Below, piece by piece: positions 1 through 11,489 of a stretch of 64,000 bases of DNA (within the stretch, counting starts at the first letter, position 1; every line of letters begins with the position of its first letter). The DNA is from Betaproteobacteria bacterium RIFCSPLOWO2_12_FULL_68_20 (GTDB lineage Bacteria > Pseudomonadota > Gammaproteobacteria > Burkholderiales > SG8-39): positions 18,398 through 82,397 of the forward strand of contig MERQ01000061.1 in the NCBI GenBank assembly GCA_001770655.1. Direction: 5' to 3'. The notes beneath the pieces are model-generated. The model saw nothing but the letters and a program-made list of their open reading frames with translations. It did no database searches and was not told where the DNA came from. A program made the translations under genes and the position numbers.

Positions 1-106
1 GAAGCGCCGGGGTGGTGGCGCGAAGCGCCGGGGTGGTGGCGGCGATCGCGTGGGCGTGCACACCACCCCCCGCCCTTCGGGCGGACCCCTCCTCGGGGAG
101 GAGGGG
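1..106. repeat. GC-rich intergenic repeat cluster (REP-like)
   Basis: Two direct copies of a unit containing GCGCCGGGGTGGTGG lie at the window start, and a complementary-orientation unit beginning CACCACCCC follows at about 60. The block ends in a palindrome, CCCCTCCTC, GGG, GAGGAGGGG. The same module recurs at 8076-8163, so this is a dispersed repeat. The end of the palindrome also supplies the purine-rich ribosome site of the next gene. Confidence 0.7.
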
Positions 107-115
107 ACAGACCCC

Positions 116-2475
<2,360 letters not shown>

Positions 2476-2479
<4 letters not shown>

Positions 2480-3666
2480 AAACCAGGAACCAGATCGCGC
2501 TGGCGGTGGCCGGCCTCGCGGTGGCGGGGCTCGCGGTGTGGGCGTTCCAGCCGCGGCCGGTGGCGGTGGAGACCGCGCAGGTGACGCGCGGGGCGTTCGA
2601 GCAGACCGTGTCGGACGACGGCAAGACGCGCGTGCGCGAGCGCTACGTGGTGTCGGCGCCGCTCGGGGGAAGAATCGAGCGAAGCGGCCTCAAGGCGGGC
2701 GACCCGGTCGAGGCGGGACAGGTGGTGGCGGTGCTCACGCCCGCCGCGCCGGCGTTCCTCGATGCGCGCACCGCGCGCGAGCTCGCCGAGCGCGTCGGCG
2801 CCGCCGAGGCGCAGCAGCTGCGCGCGCGGGCGGAGGTCGCGCGCGTCTCGGCGCAGCGCGACCAGGCGAAGGCCGATTCGGACCGCCAGGCGAAGCTCGC
2901 GCAGGGGGGCTTCGTCTCGCCGACCGCGCGCGAGCAGGCGGAGCTCGCGCTGCGCACCGCCGAGAGGACGCTCGAAGCGGCGAACTTCGCGCAGCAAGCC
3001 GCGCAGCACGAAGTGCAGCAGGCGAGAGCCGCGCTCGTGCGCTACAAGAGCGGCGAGGCGGGAGCGAAGTGGGAAGTCACCTCGCCCGTCAAGGGTTCGG
3101 TTCTCAGGGTAGTGCAGGAAAGCGAAGGCGCGGTGGCGCTCGGCGCGGCGCTCATCGAGATCGCCGACCCGAGGAGCCTCGAAGCCACGGTGGACATCCT
3201 GTCGCAGGAGGCGGTGTCGGTGCGGCCCGGCATGCCGGCGCGCATCGAGCTCGGGGCCGGGGTGCCGCCGCTCGCCGCGCGCGTGCGCCGCGTCGAGCCC
3301 GCGGCCTTCACCAAGATCTCGGCGCTCGGAGTGGAGGAGCAGCGCGTGAACGTGGTGCTCGACTTCGCCGAGCCGATCGACAAGGTGCAGACCGTCGGCG
3401 ACGCGTTCCGCGTCGAGGCGCACATCGTCACCTGGCGCGTCGAGGACGCGGTGAAGGTGCCGGTCGGGGCCCTCTTCCGCGACGGCGAGGGCTGGGCGGT
3501 GTTCGGGGTGGATGGCGGGCGCGCCGCGAAGCGCGCGGTGAAGGTGCCGCGAAGGAACGGCGTCGAGGCGCTGGTCGAGGAAGGGTTGAAGCCGGGAGAG
3601 ACCGTGGTCGTCTATCCGTCGGATGCGCTCAAGGACGGCTCGCGGGTGACGGTTCGCGGGCGCTGA
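2476..3666 (+). CDS. HlyD/RND-type periplasmic adaptor subunit
   Basis: A membrane-fusion (adaptor) protein of 396 residues. An N-terminal anchor (residues 7-25, AlaLeuAlaValAlaGly-rich) is followed by a split biotinyl-lipoyl-like domain, a long Ala/Gln/Arg-rich alpha-helical hairpin (about 95-195) and beta-barrel domains. Start ATG overlaps the permease stop (ATGA), which marks an operon. With the FtsX permease it would form a MacAB-like exporter from the inner membrane towards an outer-membrane channel. Substrate cannot be told from sequence. Confidence 0.88.
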
Positions 3667-3707
3667 GGCGGGTCAACGCCCGGCGCGGGTCAGGCGTTGC
3701 AGCGTGC

Positions 3708-4055
3708 GTGGAAACCCGCCTGACCCGGCGGCCGGGCGAACCGGGAACACGCAAGCTCGTCGCGCGCTACGGCGAGCGCCTGCTTCGCGTGCGCTACCTC
3801 TACGACGCCGAAAACGGGCGCCGGCTCAAGACCGTCGAATTGGTGGTCGAGTCCGTGCCATGGCGGCCGCGCGCGCGAGTCCCGCGCCGTCGCCACGACG
3901 AGATCGTCGCCGTGCGCATCGCCTGGAGCGAGACCGATCTGCGCGAGCGCGCGAAGATGCTCGGCGCGGTGTGGCGGCCGAAGCAGAAGCTTTGGGAAAT
4001 GCGATGGGAGGACGCCCGCCGGCTCGGCATCGCCAGCCGGGTGGTGCAGGGCTGA
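3708..4055 (+). CDS. conserved hypothetical protein (115 aa)
   Basis: A short basic protein that I know only as a recurring uncharacterised family in proteobacteria. Residues of the form ArgTyrGlyGluArgLeuLeuArgValArgTyrLeuTyrAsp are followed by LysThrValGluLeuValValGlu, a mid region rich in Arg, and a C-terminal part with TrpArgProLysGlnLysLeuTrp. No membrane segment or signal peptide is seen. GTG at 3708 is the first start after the adaptor gene; the open frame upstream is only the shadow of that gene. Function unknown. Confidence 0.6.
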   Translation: METRLTRRPGEPGTRKLVARYGERLLRVRYLYDAENGRRLKTVELVVESVPWRPRARVPRRRHDEIVAVRIAWSETDLRERAKMLGAVWRPKQKLWEMRWEDARRLGIASRVVQG

Positions 4056-4070
4056 AGGACGCTTTTCGAG

Positions 4071-4150
4071 GATCTACTAATAGAGATCTGCCGGCATATC
4101 TGACGATCTAGCTGTAGATCGTTGCATCTACATATAGATCGTTCTAGCAT
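4071..4150. promoter_or_regulatory. operator/promoter region of the BrnT-type module
   Basis: AT-rich segment with nested palindromes: GATCT..AGATC at 4071-4088, the perfect inverted repeat ACGATCTA-GCTG-TAGATCGT at 4103-4122, and a second TAGATCGTT at 4135-4143, exactly 20 bases after the copy at 4115. Such arrays upstream of type II toxin-antitoxin operons are usual autoregulation sites; binding here is inferred. Confidence 0.55.
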
Positions 4151-4198
4151 CCCCGGCACCACGTCTAATCATAAAGTCAAGTTGCCTCAACAAGCGCC

Positions 4199-4471
4199 GT
4201 GCTGAATTTTGAGTGGGATCCGGAAAAGGCTCGAGAAAACGAGCAAAAGCACGGGGTGAGCTTCGTTGAAGGGTCTGAGGTCTTTGACGATGATCATTCC
4301 TCATCTGTTCGCGATCCGGACCATTCTCAAGATGAAGATCGATATCTGATCTTTGGGATGTCGAAGGGTGGCAAGTACCTGGTTGTGTCCTATACTGAGC
4401 GTAGCGATCGAGTCCGATTGATTTCGGCAAGACAAATGACACCGCGAGAGCGGAGAGCCTATGAGCAATGA
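4199..4471 (+). CDS. brnT: BrnT-family toxin
   Basis: A 90-residue RelE-fold ribonuclease toxin of the BrnT family. The N-terminal PheGluTrpAspProGluLysAla and GlnLysHisGlyValSerPhe motifs, the central ArgTyrLeuIlePheGly strand and the ArgLeuIleSerAlaArg near the C-terminus are family hallmarks. The start is GTG at 4199 with no strong ribosome site. Its last 11 bases overlap the antitoxin gene, the toxin-first order normal for BrnTA. Base composition is clearly lower in GC than the flanks, which suggests acquisition. Toxicity is inferred from family. Confidence 0.88.
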   Translation: MLNFEWDPEKARENEQKHGVSFVEGSEVFDDDHSSSVRDPDHSQDEDRYLIFGMSKGGKYLVVSYTERSDRVRLISARQMTPRERRAYEQ

Positions 4472-4664
4472 CAAAGATACCCTTAGAGCCGAGTATCCGG
4501 AGGAATTGATCAAGTCTGGTGTCCGCGGCAAATACGCCAAGAGCTATCGTGAAGGAACCAACGTAGTCCTGATCGATCCGGATCTGCACAAACTGTTTCC
4601 AGACTCGGAAGCTGTGAACCGTGCTCTGCGCGAGTACGTCTCTTCGAAGCGAACGGCAACTTAA
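4461..4664 (+). CDS. antitoxin partner of BrnT
   Basis: A 67-residue protein translationally coupled to brnT. It contains ThrLeuArgAlaGluTyrProGluGluLeuIle, AsnValValLeuIleAspProAspLeu and a C-terminal ValAsnArgAlaLeuArgGluTyr helix. This differs from the classical BrnA ribbon-helix-helix protein but matches small antitoxins I recall beside BrnT in cassettes. Its stop codon lies inside the first core site of the attC-like element, as in integron gene cassettes. Function as antitoxin and autorepressor is inferred from position. Confidence 0.7.
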   Translation: MSNDKDTLRAEYPEELIKSGVRGKYAKSYREGTNVVLIDPDLHKLFPDSEAVNRALREYVSSKRTAT

Positions 4665-4748
4665 CTTAGCGCCCAACCCGGACGCGCGGCGAGCGTCGCA
4701 CCGAGTTTTCAGCGCCGAGCGCGCGCGCCGGTTGGCTCCACGTTAATC
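4659..4748 (+). other. attC-like integron recombination site
   Basis: The order of parts matches an attC site. R'' ACTTAAC (4659-4665, fits RYYYAAC) is followed by a 5-base spacer and L'' GCCCAACC (4671-4678). A GC-rich imperfect stem of about 50 bases comes next, then L' GGTTGGC (4730-4736), a 5-base spacer and R' GTTAATC (4742-4748, one base off GTTRRRY). L'' carries one extra C relative to L', as expected of an extrahelical base. No integrase gene is present. Confidence 0.62.
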
Positions 4749-4791
4749 GGCAACATCGGGGGGCTCGGATCCAAGCGGTATCCTGTCGCAA

Positions 4792-4921
4792 ATGGCCGAG
4801 TACCGCTTCACCGAGTATTTCGAGAAAGAGGTTCTGCGCAAACGCTCCTACCTGAAGAAGGAATGGTGTACGCGAGTTCTCGACAACCCAATCCGCTCGG
4901 AGCCGCAGGAAGGAAACCGGT
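4792..4921 (+). pseudogene. 5' fragment of a small conserved protein, possible second cassette
   Basis: About 43 codons beginning TyrArgPheThrGluTyrPheGluLysGluValLeu and ending GlnGluGlyAsnArg. The pattern resembles a small family of unknown function that often sits among toxin-antitoxin genes. The gene starts 44 bases after the attC-like site, as the next cassette would. After about 4921 the reading continues into unrelated DNA, so the 3' half is lost. Family recognition is from memory. Confidence 0.45.
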
Positions 4922-5287
4922 CTAGAGTTGGCATCAATCTTTTGGGAAGAGGCCGTCAGGCTCGATCCGGGCGCAGACGCCCGCTCTCAAAGACCTAAGC
5001 ACTCGAATCAAGAGGGCCAGCTCACCGCGCTCTGGCGCTCCGCTGGCTTGGAGGACGTGACAGAAACGGTGATCACGATGCAGCTGCCGTTTACGTCGTT
5101 CAACGATTTCTGGGATCCGCATCTCGGAGGGGTCGCGCCGCAGGGCGCCTACGTTGCTACTCTTCCCGAGGAGCGTCGCGAAGCTTTGCGGCAAGGCCTG
5201 CGCAAGCGCGTCCTGGGTGATCGGCCCGACGGCCCTTTCGCTTTGCGAGCGAAGGCCCTAGCCGTGCGGGGCACGGTACCGCACTAG
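4922..5287 (+). pseudogene. 3' fragment of a class I SAM methyltransferase
   Basis: About 120 codons that look like the C-terminal third of a class I methyltransferase: PheTrpGluGluAlaVal, LeuThrAlaLeuTrpArgSerAlaGlyLeu, PheAsnAspPheTrpAspPro, and a final ArgAlaLysAlaLeuAlaValArgGly. The SAM-binding half is missing and there is no proper start. The join at about 4921 fuses it to the previous fragment, so this is a deletion or recombination scar. Confidence 0.55.
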
Positions 5288-5314
5288 TTCGGGGAATGTG
5301 ACCGGCCGGGAGGA

Positions 5315-5926
5315 ATGATGCCAGTCGACAGCATGTACCACGACGGAATGCGGCGACTCCAGGACATCCGCGAAACGCGATCCATAGCCGACCGCCTGAG
5401 CCAAGTGACCGTTCGCGCGGCCTTCACGGAGGAGGACCGCGCGTTCATTCAGCGTTGCGCCATGTTTTTCGTAGCGACGGCCGACGCCGACGGCCACCCC
5501 GACTGCTCCTACAAGGGCGGGTTACCCGGATTCGTGCGCGTCCTCGACGATCGCACTCTTGCCATTCCGGACTACGACGGCAACGGGATGTACCGAACGT
5601 GGGGCAATGTGCTTGTCAATCCTAATGTCGGCCTGCTTTTCCTGGACTTCGAGCAGCCGCAGCGCCTGCGCATCAACGGCACGGCGCAGCTGAGAGAAGA
5701 CGATCCCCTGCGCGCCGACTTTCCCGGCTCGGTGTTCATCGTACGTGTTACACCCGCTCACATCTTTCCGAACTGCCCGCGCTACATACACAAGATGCAG
5801 CTCGTCGAACACTCGGTCTATGCGCCGCGGCCGGACCACACGCCGCCCGTCCCCGCCTGGAAGACGTTCGACAGCTTTCGCGATTATCTGCCGGCACGCG
5901 ACCGTCCCCAGGGGAAACAGGAGTGA
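5315..5926 (+). CDS. pyridoxamine 5'-phosphate oxidase family protein
   Basis: A 203-residue FMN-binding split-barrel protein. Residues near 50-70 (AlaMetPhePheValAlaThrAlaAspAlaAspGlyHis) and AspCysSerTyrLysGlyGly correspond to the barrel and flavin-contact region. It belongs to the broad PNPOx-like group of oxidases and reductases, not to true PdxH. Two in-frame ATGs (5315, 5318) follow GGGAGG closely; 5318 gives the more normal spacing. The stop overlaps the next start (GTGA), indicating co-expression with a small membrane protein. Substrate unknown. Confidence 0.8.
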   Translation: MMPVDSMYHDGMRRLQDIRETRSIADRLSQVTVRAAFTEEDRAFIQRCAMFFVATADADGHPDCSYKGGLPGFVRVLDDRTLAIPDYDGNGMYRTWGNVLVNPNVGLLFLDFEQPQRLRINGTAQLREDDPLRADFPGSVFIVRVTPAHIFPNCPRYIHKMQLVEHSVYAPRPDHTPPVPAWKTFDSFRDYLPARDRPQGKQE

Positions 5927-6108
5927 GCCGCGCGACGCAGGCATTCTCGCTGCTCGCCCTGTCGGCGATCTGGCTCGGCATCGCTATTCCCGGCACCACC
6001 TCGGAGCACGGAACGAACTGGGAAGCCCTCATATCGGTCGGCATACTCCCGGTGGGCGCGCTGTGGGCGGTATTCCTGTTCAGTGTCGTGAGGAAGCGGC
6101 GGGATTGA
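5923..6108 (+). CDS. small two-helix membrane protein
   Basis: A 61-residue hydrophobic protein with two predicted membrane segments (about 7-25 and 36-54), a glycine/threonine-rich link, and a basic ArgLysArgArg end that should face the cytoplasm. GTG overlaps the oxidase stop by four bases. No family recognised. Confidence 0.6.
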   Translation: MSRATQAFSLLALSAIWLGIAIPGTTSEHGTNWEALISVGILPVGALWAVFLFSVVRKRRD

Positions 6109-6109
6109 C

Positions 6110-6892
6110 GTGGCGCACGTCTGCGCCCTGTACCGCTACCCGGTCAAGGGCTTCACCCCCGAGAGCTGCGAATCCCTGACGGTCCTCGCCGAAGGCCGCG
6201 TCGCCGGCGACCGCGTGCTCGGGCTGCGCTTCGCCGACGGCACGCCCGCCGACGCGTGGAGCCGCAAGCACGAGTTCGTCGCCCTGATGAACACGCCCGG
6301 CCTCGCGCGCCTTCGCTTGAGCTTCGACCACTCCGCGATGCGGCTGCGCATCGACCTCGGCAACAAAGTCCTCGCGGACGAATCGCTCGACGAGAGCGGC
6401 CGCGCGCGCATCGCCGCGGCGGTCGAGGAATTCGTGCTCGGCCTGGATGAAAACCCTCTCGCCGGCCAACCGGAAAGACGCCCGCTGCACCTGGTCGGCG
6501 ACGGCATCACGCCGCGCTACCAGGACGACGGCGCGGGCCGCGTCACGCTGCACGGACGCGAAAGCCTCGCCTCGCTCGCCGCCGCGCTCGGCGGCAAGGA
6601 GCTCGACGAGCTGCGCTTCCGCTCGAACATCGCCGTCGAGGGCCTGGAGGCCTGGGAAGAGCTGCGCTGGGTGGAAAGGAAGATCCGCATCGGCCCGGTA
6701 GAATTCGATGTCGTGGCACCCAAGGGCCGCTGCCTCGCGACGCACGCCAACCCGCGCACTGGAGAACGCGACCTGCCAATCCTCCCCACTCTGACCACCG
6801 CCTTCGCACAGCAGAAGCCGACGTTCGCAATCGCGATGACGCCGCTCGGCGCAGGCGAGATCCGCGTCGGCGACGAGGTCGAGCTTGCCTGA
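6110..6892 (+). CDS. MOSC domain-containing protein
   Basis: A 260-residue protein with an N-terminal MOSC_N-like beta barrel (LeuTyrArgTyrProValLysGlyPhe at 6-14) and a MOSC domain with LeuArgPheArgSerAsnIleAlaValGlu and GlyArgCysLeuAlaThrHisAlaAsnProArgThrGly. The Cys in the second motif is the conserved sulfur-carrier position of the family. MOSC proteins handle molybdenum cofactor or sulfur chemistry; the exact substrate here is not visible. GTG start lies one base after the membrane gene stop, so the cluster 5315-8075 reads as one operon. Confidence 0.82.
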   Translation: MAHVCALYRYPVKGFTPESCESLTVLAEGRVAGDRVLGLRFADGTPADAWSRKHEFVALMNTPGLARLRLSFDHSAMRLRIDLGNKVLADESLDESGRARIAAAVEEFVLGLDENPLAGQPERRPLHLVGDGITPRYQDDGAGRVTLHGRESLASLAAALGGKELDELRFRSNIAVEGLEAWEELRWVERKIRIGPVEFDVVAPKGRCLATHANPRTGERDLPILPTLTTAFAQQKPTFAIAMTPLGAGEIRVGDEVELA

Positions 6893-8075
6893 GCGCGCCG
6901 GCACCGTAGCGGAAGTCTTCGCCGCCTTCCTCAAGCTCGGCCTCACCTCGTTCGGCGGCCCGATCGCGCACCTCGGCTACTACCGGCGCGAGTTCGTCGA
7001 GCGCCGCGCCTGGGTGGGCGACGCCCAGTTCGCGCAGCTGCTCGCGCTCGCCCAGTTCCTGCCCGGCCCGGCGAGCAGCCAGCTCGGTTTCAGCATCGGC
7101 CTGCTGCGCGCCGGGTGGTTCGGCGCGCTCGCCGCGTTCCTCGCCTTCACCCTCCCCTCGGCGCTGCTGCTCTTCGCCTTCGCTGCGCTGCTGCCTTCGA
7201 TCTCGGGCACGGCGGGCGACGCGGCGATCCACGGGCTCAAGATCGTCGCCCTCGCCGTCGTCGCGCAGGGCGTGCTCGGCATGTCGAAGCAGCTCTGTCC
7301 CGACGCGCCGCGAGCGACGATCGCGGCGCTCGCCGCGGCTGCGATCCTCGTCGCCGGCGAGGCCTGGGTGCAGCTCGCCGTGGTCGCGGCGGGCGCAGCC
7401 GCCGGCCTCGCTTTCTGCCGCGGCGTGCAGCCGCTCGCCGAGACCGGGCTGCAACTGCGTTACGGCGCGAAGCTCGGCTGGACGCTGCTCGCCACTTTCG
7501 CGGTACTGCTCCTCGGCCTTCCGCTCGCCGCGCAGGCGGGCGGCCTGCTGGCGGTGACCGAAGCGTTCTATCGCGCCGGAGCGCTCGTGTTCGGCGGCGG
7601 CCACGTGGTGCTGCCGCTGCTCGAGGAAACGGTGGTCGCGCCCGGCTGGATCTCGCCCGACGAATTCCTCGCCGGCTACGGCGCGGCGCAGGCCGTTCCC
7701 GGCCCGATGTTCACGCTCGCTTCGTACCTCGGCGCGCGGCTGCCGGGCGGCGAAGGCGGCCTCGTCGGCGCCTCGGTCGCGCTCGCGGCGATCTTCCTGC
7801 CGGGGTTCCTGCTCGTCGCGGGCGTGCTGCCGCTGTGGCGCGCGGTCGCCGGACGGCCGAGCGCAGCGCGCGCGATCGCGGGAGTCAACGCCGCGGTGGT
7901 CGGGCTTCTCGGAGCGGCGCTCTACGATCCGGTGTGGACGAGCGCGGTGCGCGGGCCGCTCGATCTCGCGATCGGGCTCATCGGCTTCGCGCTGCTCGTC
8001 GCGTGGCGCGCGCAGCCGCTCGCGGTCGTGCTGTGGTGCGTCGCGGCGAGCGTTGCGGGAGCGATGCTCTTCTAG
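6885..8075 (+). CDS. chrA: ChrA-family chromate transporter
   Basis: A 396-residue inner-membrane protein with two homologous CHR halves. The first has ThrSerPheGlyGlyProIleAlaHisLeuGly near residue 20 and GlnPheLeuProGlyPro; the second has PheGlyGlyGlyHisValValLeuProLeuLeuGlu and GlnAlaValProGlyPro. This is the long, fused type of chromate transporter, which exports chromate in a proton-linked way. TTG at 6885 overlaps the MOSC stop by eight bases; no better start precedes the first CHR helix. The gene ends against the repeat at 8076. Confidence 0.9.
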   Translation: MPERAGTVAEVFAAFLKLGLTSFGGPIAHLGYYRREFVERRAWVGDAQFAQLLALAQFLPGPASSQLGFSIGLLRAGWFGALAAFLAFTLPSALLLFAFAALLPSISGTAGDAAIHGLKIVALAVVAQGVLGMSKQLCPDAPRATIAALAAAAILVAGEAWVQLAVVAAGAAAGLAFCRGVQPLAETGLQLRYGAKLGWTLLATFAVLLLGLPLAAQAGGLLAVTEAFYRAGALVFGGGHVVLPLLEETVVAPGWISPDEFLAGYGAAQAVPGPMFTLASYLGARLPGGEGGLVGASVALAAIFLPGFLLVAGVLPLWRAVAGRPSAARAIAGVNAAVVGLLGAALYDPVWTSAVRGPLDLAIGLIGFALLVAWRAQPLAVVLWCVAASVAGAMLF

Positions 8076-8163
8076 CACCACCCCGGCGCCTGCGGCGCCA
8101 CCCCTCCTCGGGGAGCGCACCACCCCGGCGCCTGCGGCGCCACCCCTCCTCGGGGAGGAGGGG
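8076..8163. repeat. tandem 40-base repeat with terminal palindrome
   Basis: A 40-base unit starting CACCACCCCGGCGCC occurs twice, at 8076-8115 and 8118-8157, with two bases between. The second copy runs into a perfect 9-base inverted repeat (CCCCTCCTC / GAGGAGGGG, 8143-8163). It lies between convergent chrA and groEL, where the hairpin could end transcription from both sides. It matches the cluster at the window start. Confidence 0.85.
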
Positions 8164-8174
8164 AAAGAAGCGGA

Positions 8175-9791
<1,617 letters not shown>

Positions 9792-9825
9792 GGCTCCGTC
9801 CTCCCTTGTTCGTGCCTATCGTAAT

Positions 9826-10017
9826 TCACTTGGTTGCCGACTCGTCGCGCTCCACGTCCCCGGCCTTGCGCTCGGAGAGCCAGCGATCGGGCTGGTCCTC
9901 GTGCTCGACCGGGCCCTCGACCGACTCGCGCTCCCTGCCGGCGAGCTCCCGCGCCTCGGCCGGGGGCTGCGGCGCCGCCGCGCGCCGGCGTTTCGCCTTC
10001 CTGGGCTTTCGCTTCAT
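9826..10017 (-). CDS. small charged hypothetical protein (63 aa)
   Basis: A highly charged protein with a Lys/Arg-rich start (LysArgLysProArgLysAlaLysArgArgArg) and an acidic second half. Its ATG lies exactly 41.5 bases from the centre of the FNR-type box at 10052, where transcription is predicted to begin, and the stretch before it has no ribosome site, so a leaderless mRNA is likely. It precedes groEL by 34 bases and probably shares its transcript. No family recognised. Confidence 0.5.
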   Translation of the reverse strand: MKRKPRKAKRRRAAAPQPPAEARELAGRERESVEGPVEHEDQPDRWLSERKAGDVERDESATK

Positions 10018-10051
10018 GACTTCAATGATTTCCCATCCGCGGGGGCGGCCA

Positions 10052-10065
10052 TTGACTTGCATCAA
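10052..10065. promoter_or_regulatory. FNR/ANR-type box, divergent promoter
   Basis: TTGACTTGCATCAA (FNR-type consensus TTGAT-N4-ATCAA). The centre is 41.5 bases from both flanking start codons (10017 minus, 10100 plus). A -10-like TGCAAT lies at 10088-10093 for the plus side and AATCAT (reverse strand, 10030-10025) for the minus side. Confidence 0.72.
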
Positions 10066-10099
10066 ACGCGGCTCCCGCCCGGGCGTGTGCAATGGCGGA

Positions 10100-10594
10100 A
10101 TGCCGATACGACACTCGATGGACGCCTCCACCCGCGCGAGCGCCGGCCTCGCTGCGCTGATCGAGAAGCTGGTCAACGACCCGGACCGCGAGCCGCCCGA
10201 GAGCCTGGGCGAGGTGCGCGAGCTGCTGCGCGCGAAATCGCGCGATCGCCAAACCGAGTTCCTGCACCCGCAGGACCGCGAGTCGCTGCTGGTCGAGCTG
10301 GACGGCCTGATCGAGGAGCTCGGCGAGGAAGCCGCCTCCTACGAGCTCGTCGGCGCGAAGGCGGGCGAGGCGCTCTCGCGCGTGATCGAGGCGGCGATGG
10401 ACGACACGGCGCTCCCCGAGGAGCCGACGCTCGGCGCGGTGCGCGAGGCGATGCTCGGCGGCCTCGCCGCGCGCCTGGTGGGCGACGGCGCGATCGACGA
10501 GGACGACGATGCGGCGCTGCTCGCCGAGATCGACGAGCTGATCCGCCGCTTCGGCGCCAACGCGCCGGCCGAGCCCTTCGTCCGCTTCGAGTAA
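10100..10594 (+). CDS. hypothetical acidic helical protein (164 aa)
   Basis: A soluble acidic protein with two similar helical blocks ending in IleGluGluLeuGly and IleAspGluLeuIleArgArg, suggesting an internal duplication. No signal peptide or membrane segment. The ATG at 10100 coincides with the transcription start predicted from the FNR-type box; the alternative ATG at 10118 would give an 18-base leader, but neither has a good ribosome site. Function unknown; the promoter places it in the low-oxygen set. Confidence 0.6.
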   Translation: MPIRHSMDASTRASAGLAALIEKLVNDPDREPPESLGEVRELLRAKSRDRQTEFLHPQDRESLLVELDGLIEELGEEAASYELVGAKAGEALSRVIEAAMDDTALPEEPTLGAVREAMLGGLAARLVGDGAIDEDDDAALLAEIDELIRRFGANAPAEPFVRFE

Positions 10595-10659
10595 TCACCT
10601 GCGCAGCGCGCGGGCGCTCCCACAGCTTTCGACGGGCGCCGTGGCGCCGATCCGGTAGG

Positions 10660-10676
10660 TACGGTAAAATCCCGTA
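10660..10676 (+). promoter_or_regulatory. promoter/operator of the TacAT-like module
   Basis: A -10-like TAAAAT (10665-10670) is framed by the inverted repeat TACGG (10660-10664) / CCGTA (10672-10676), 19 bases before the antitoxin start. This suits autorepression by the RHH antitoxin. No clear -35 was seen. Confidence 0.4.
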
Positions 10677-10694
10677 TCCGACGCGAGGACCGCC

Positions 10695-10967
10695 ATGACC
10701 ACTCACGCACGTTTCGATCTCAAGATGGACGCCGAGGAGAAACGGGTCGTCTCCCGGGCCGCGGCCTTAATGGGTACGACCATGGCGGGCTTCGTGCGCG
10801 CCGCAGCCAAGGAAAAGGCGCAGGCCCTGCTCGAGCGCGAATCGCGCCTCGCGCTTTCGCAGCGGGACTTCGCCGCTTTCGCCAGGGCGCTGAACCGAGC
10901 TTTCCGCCCCAACCCGGCGCTCAAGCGCGCCTTGAGCGAAGCGCACCGCAAAGTCCGGCGTGCTTGA
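10695..10967 (+). CDS. DUF1778/TacA-like antitoxin
   Basis: A 90-residue ribbon-helix-helix antitoxin. The N-terminal ArgPheAspLeuLysMetAspAlaGluGluLys strand and helix, then ThrThrMetAlaGlyPheValArgAlaAlaAla, match DUF1778 proteins, which bind DNA with the N-terminus and neutralise a GNAT toxin with the C-terminus. Its last eight bases overlap the toxin gene. Confidence 0.85.
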   Translation: MTTHARFDLKMDAEEKRVVSRAAALMGTTMAGFVRAAAKEKAQALLERESRLALSQRDFAAFARALNRAFRPNPALKRALSEAHRKVRRA

Positions 10968-11475
10968 GGAGCGGCCGCTCGACTCCGCGGTCCACGACCG
11001 GCATGCGTTCGATTGCGGCGTTCCCGAGCTGAACGAGTACCTGCGCCGCTACGCGGATCAGCACCGCCGGAAAGGTGTCAGCGCAGTCTACGTGCTGGCT
11101 GACTCGGACGCACCGAAAGTGGTCCTCGGTTACTACGCGATCAGCGCGGCCCAGGTCGACGCCGATCAGCTCGCAGAAGCGGATCGAAAAAGGCTGCCGC
11201 GATATCCAGTGCCGTGCTTTCGCATGGGGCGCCTCGCCTGCCGCACGGACCAACGGGGACGGGGCCTCGGCAGGCTGCTGGTCGGCTGCGCAGTGGACCG
11301 CTGCCTGAAGGCGAGCGAGCAAGTCGGCGCTTACGCGCTGATCGTCGACGCAAAAAGCGAGCAAGCCAAGGCGTTCTACGAGCACTTCGGTTTCACGCCT
11401 TGCCGGGATCAGCCGATGACGTTGTATCTGCCGTTGGGCCGGCGGGCGGCTCGAGCGGGGAAAAGCAGGGTCTGA
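10960..11475 (+). CDS. GNAT-family toxin (TacT-like acetyltransferase)
   Basis: A 171-residue N-acetyltransferase. PheAspCysGlyValProGluLeuAsnGluTyrLeu near residue 18 is typical of TacT/AtaT toxins, followed by GlyTyrTyrAlaIleSerAlaAla, the acetyl-CoA loop ArgThrAspGlnArgGlyArgGlyLeuGlyArg, and TyrGluHisPheGlyPhe near the end. These toxins acetylate the amino group of charged tRNA and stop translation. GTG at 10960 overlaps the antitoxin stop. Confidence 0.88.
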   Translation: MLEERPLDSAVHDRHAFDCGVPELNEYLRRYADQHRRKGVSAVYVLADSDAPKVVLGYYAISAAQVDADQLAEADRKRLPRYPVPCFRMGRLACRTDQRGRGLGRLLVGCAVDRCLKASEQVGAYALIVDAKSEQAKAFYEHFGFTPCRDQPMTLYLPLGRRAARAGKSRV

Positions 11476-11489
11476 CCGAGGGGTCGTGC

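Noticed and set aside
2538..4055. 505-codon open frame across the adaptor gene
   Set aside because: Only its last part (3708-4055) is a gene; the rest is an Arg/Ala/Gly-rich shadow of the adaptor CDS.
4659..4748. Simple terminator hairpin after the antitoxin
   Set aside because: The stem is followed by no T run, and the spaced core sites fit attC better.
8076..8163. CRISPR-like repeat
   Set aside because: Only two copies with a two-base spacer; no spacer array or cas genes.
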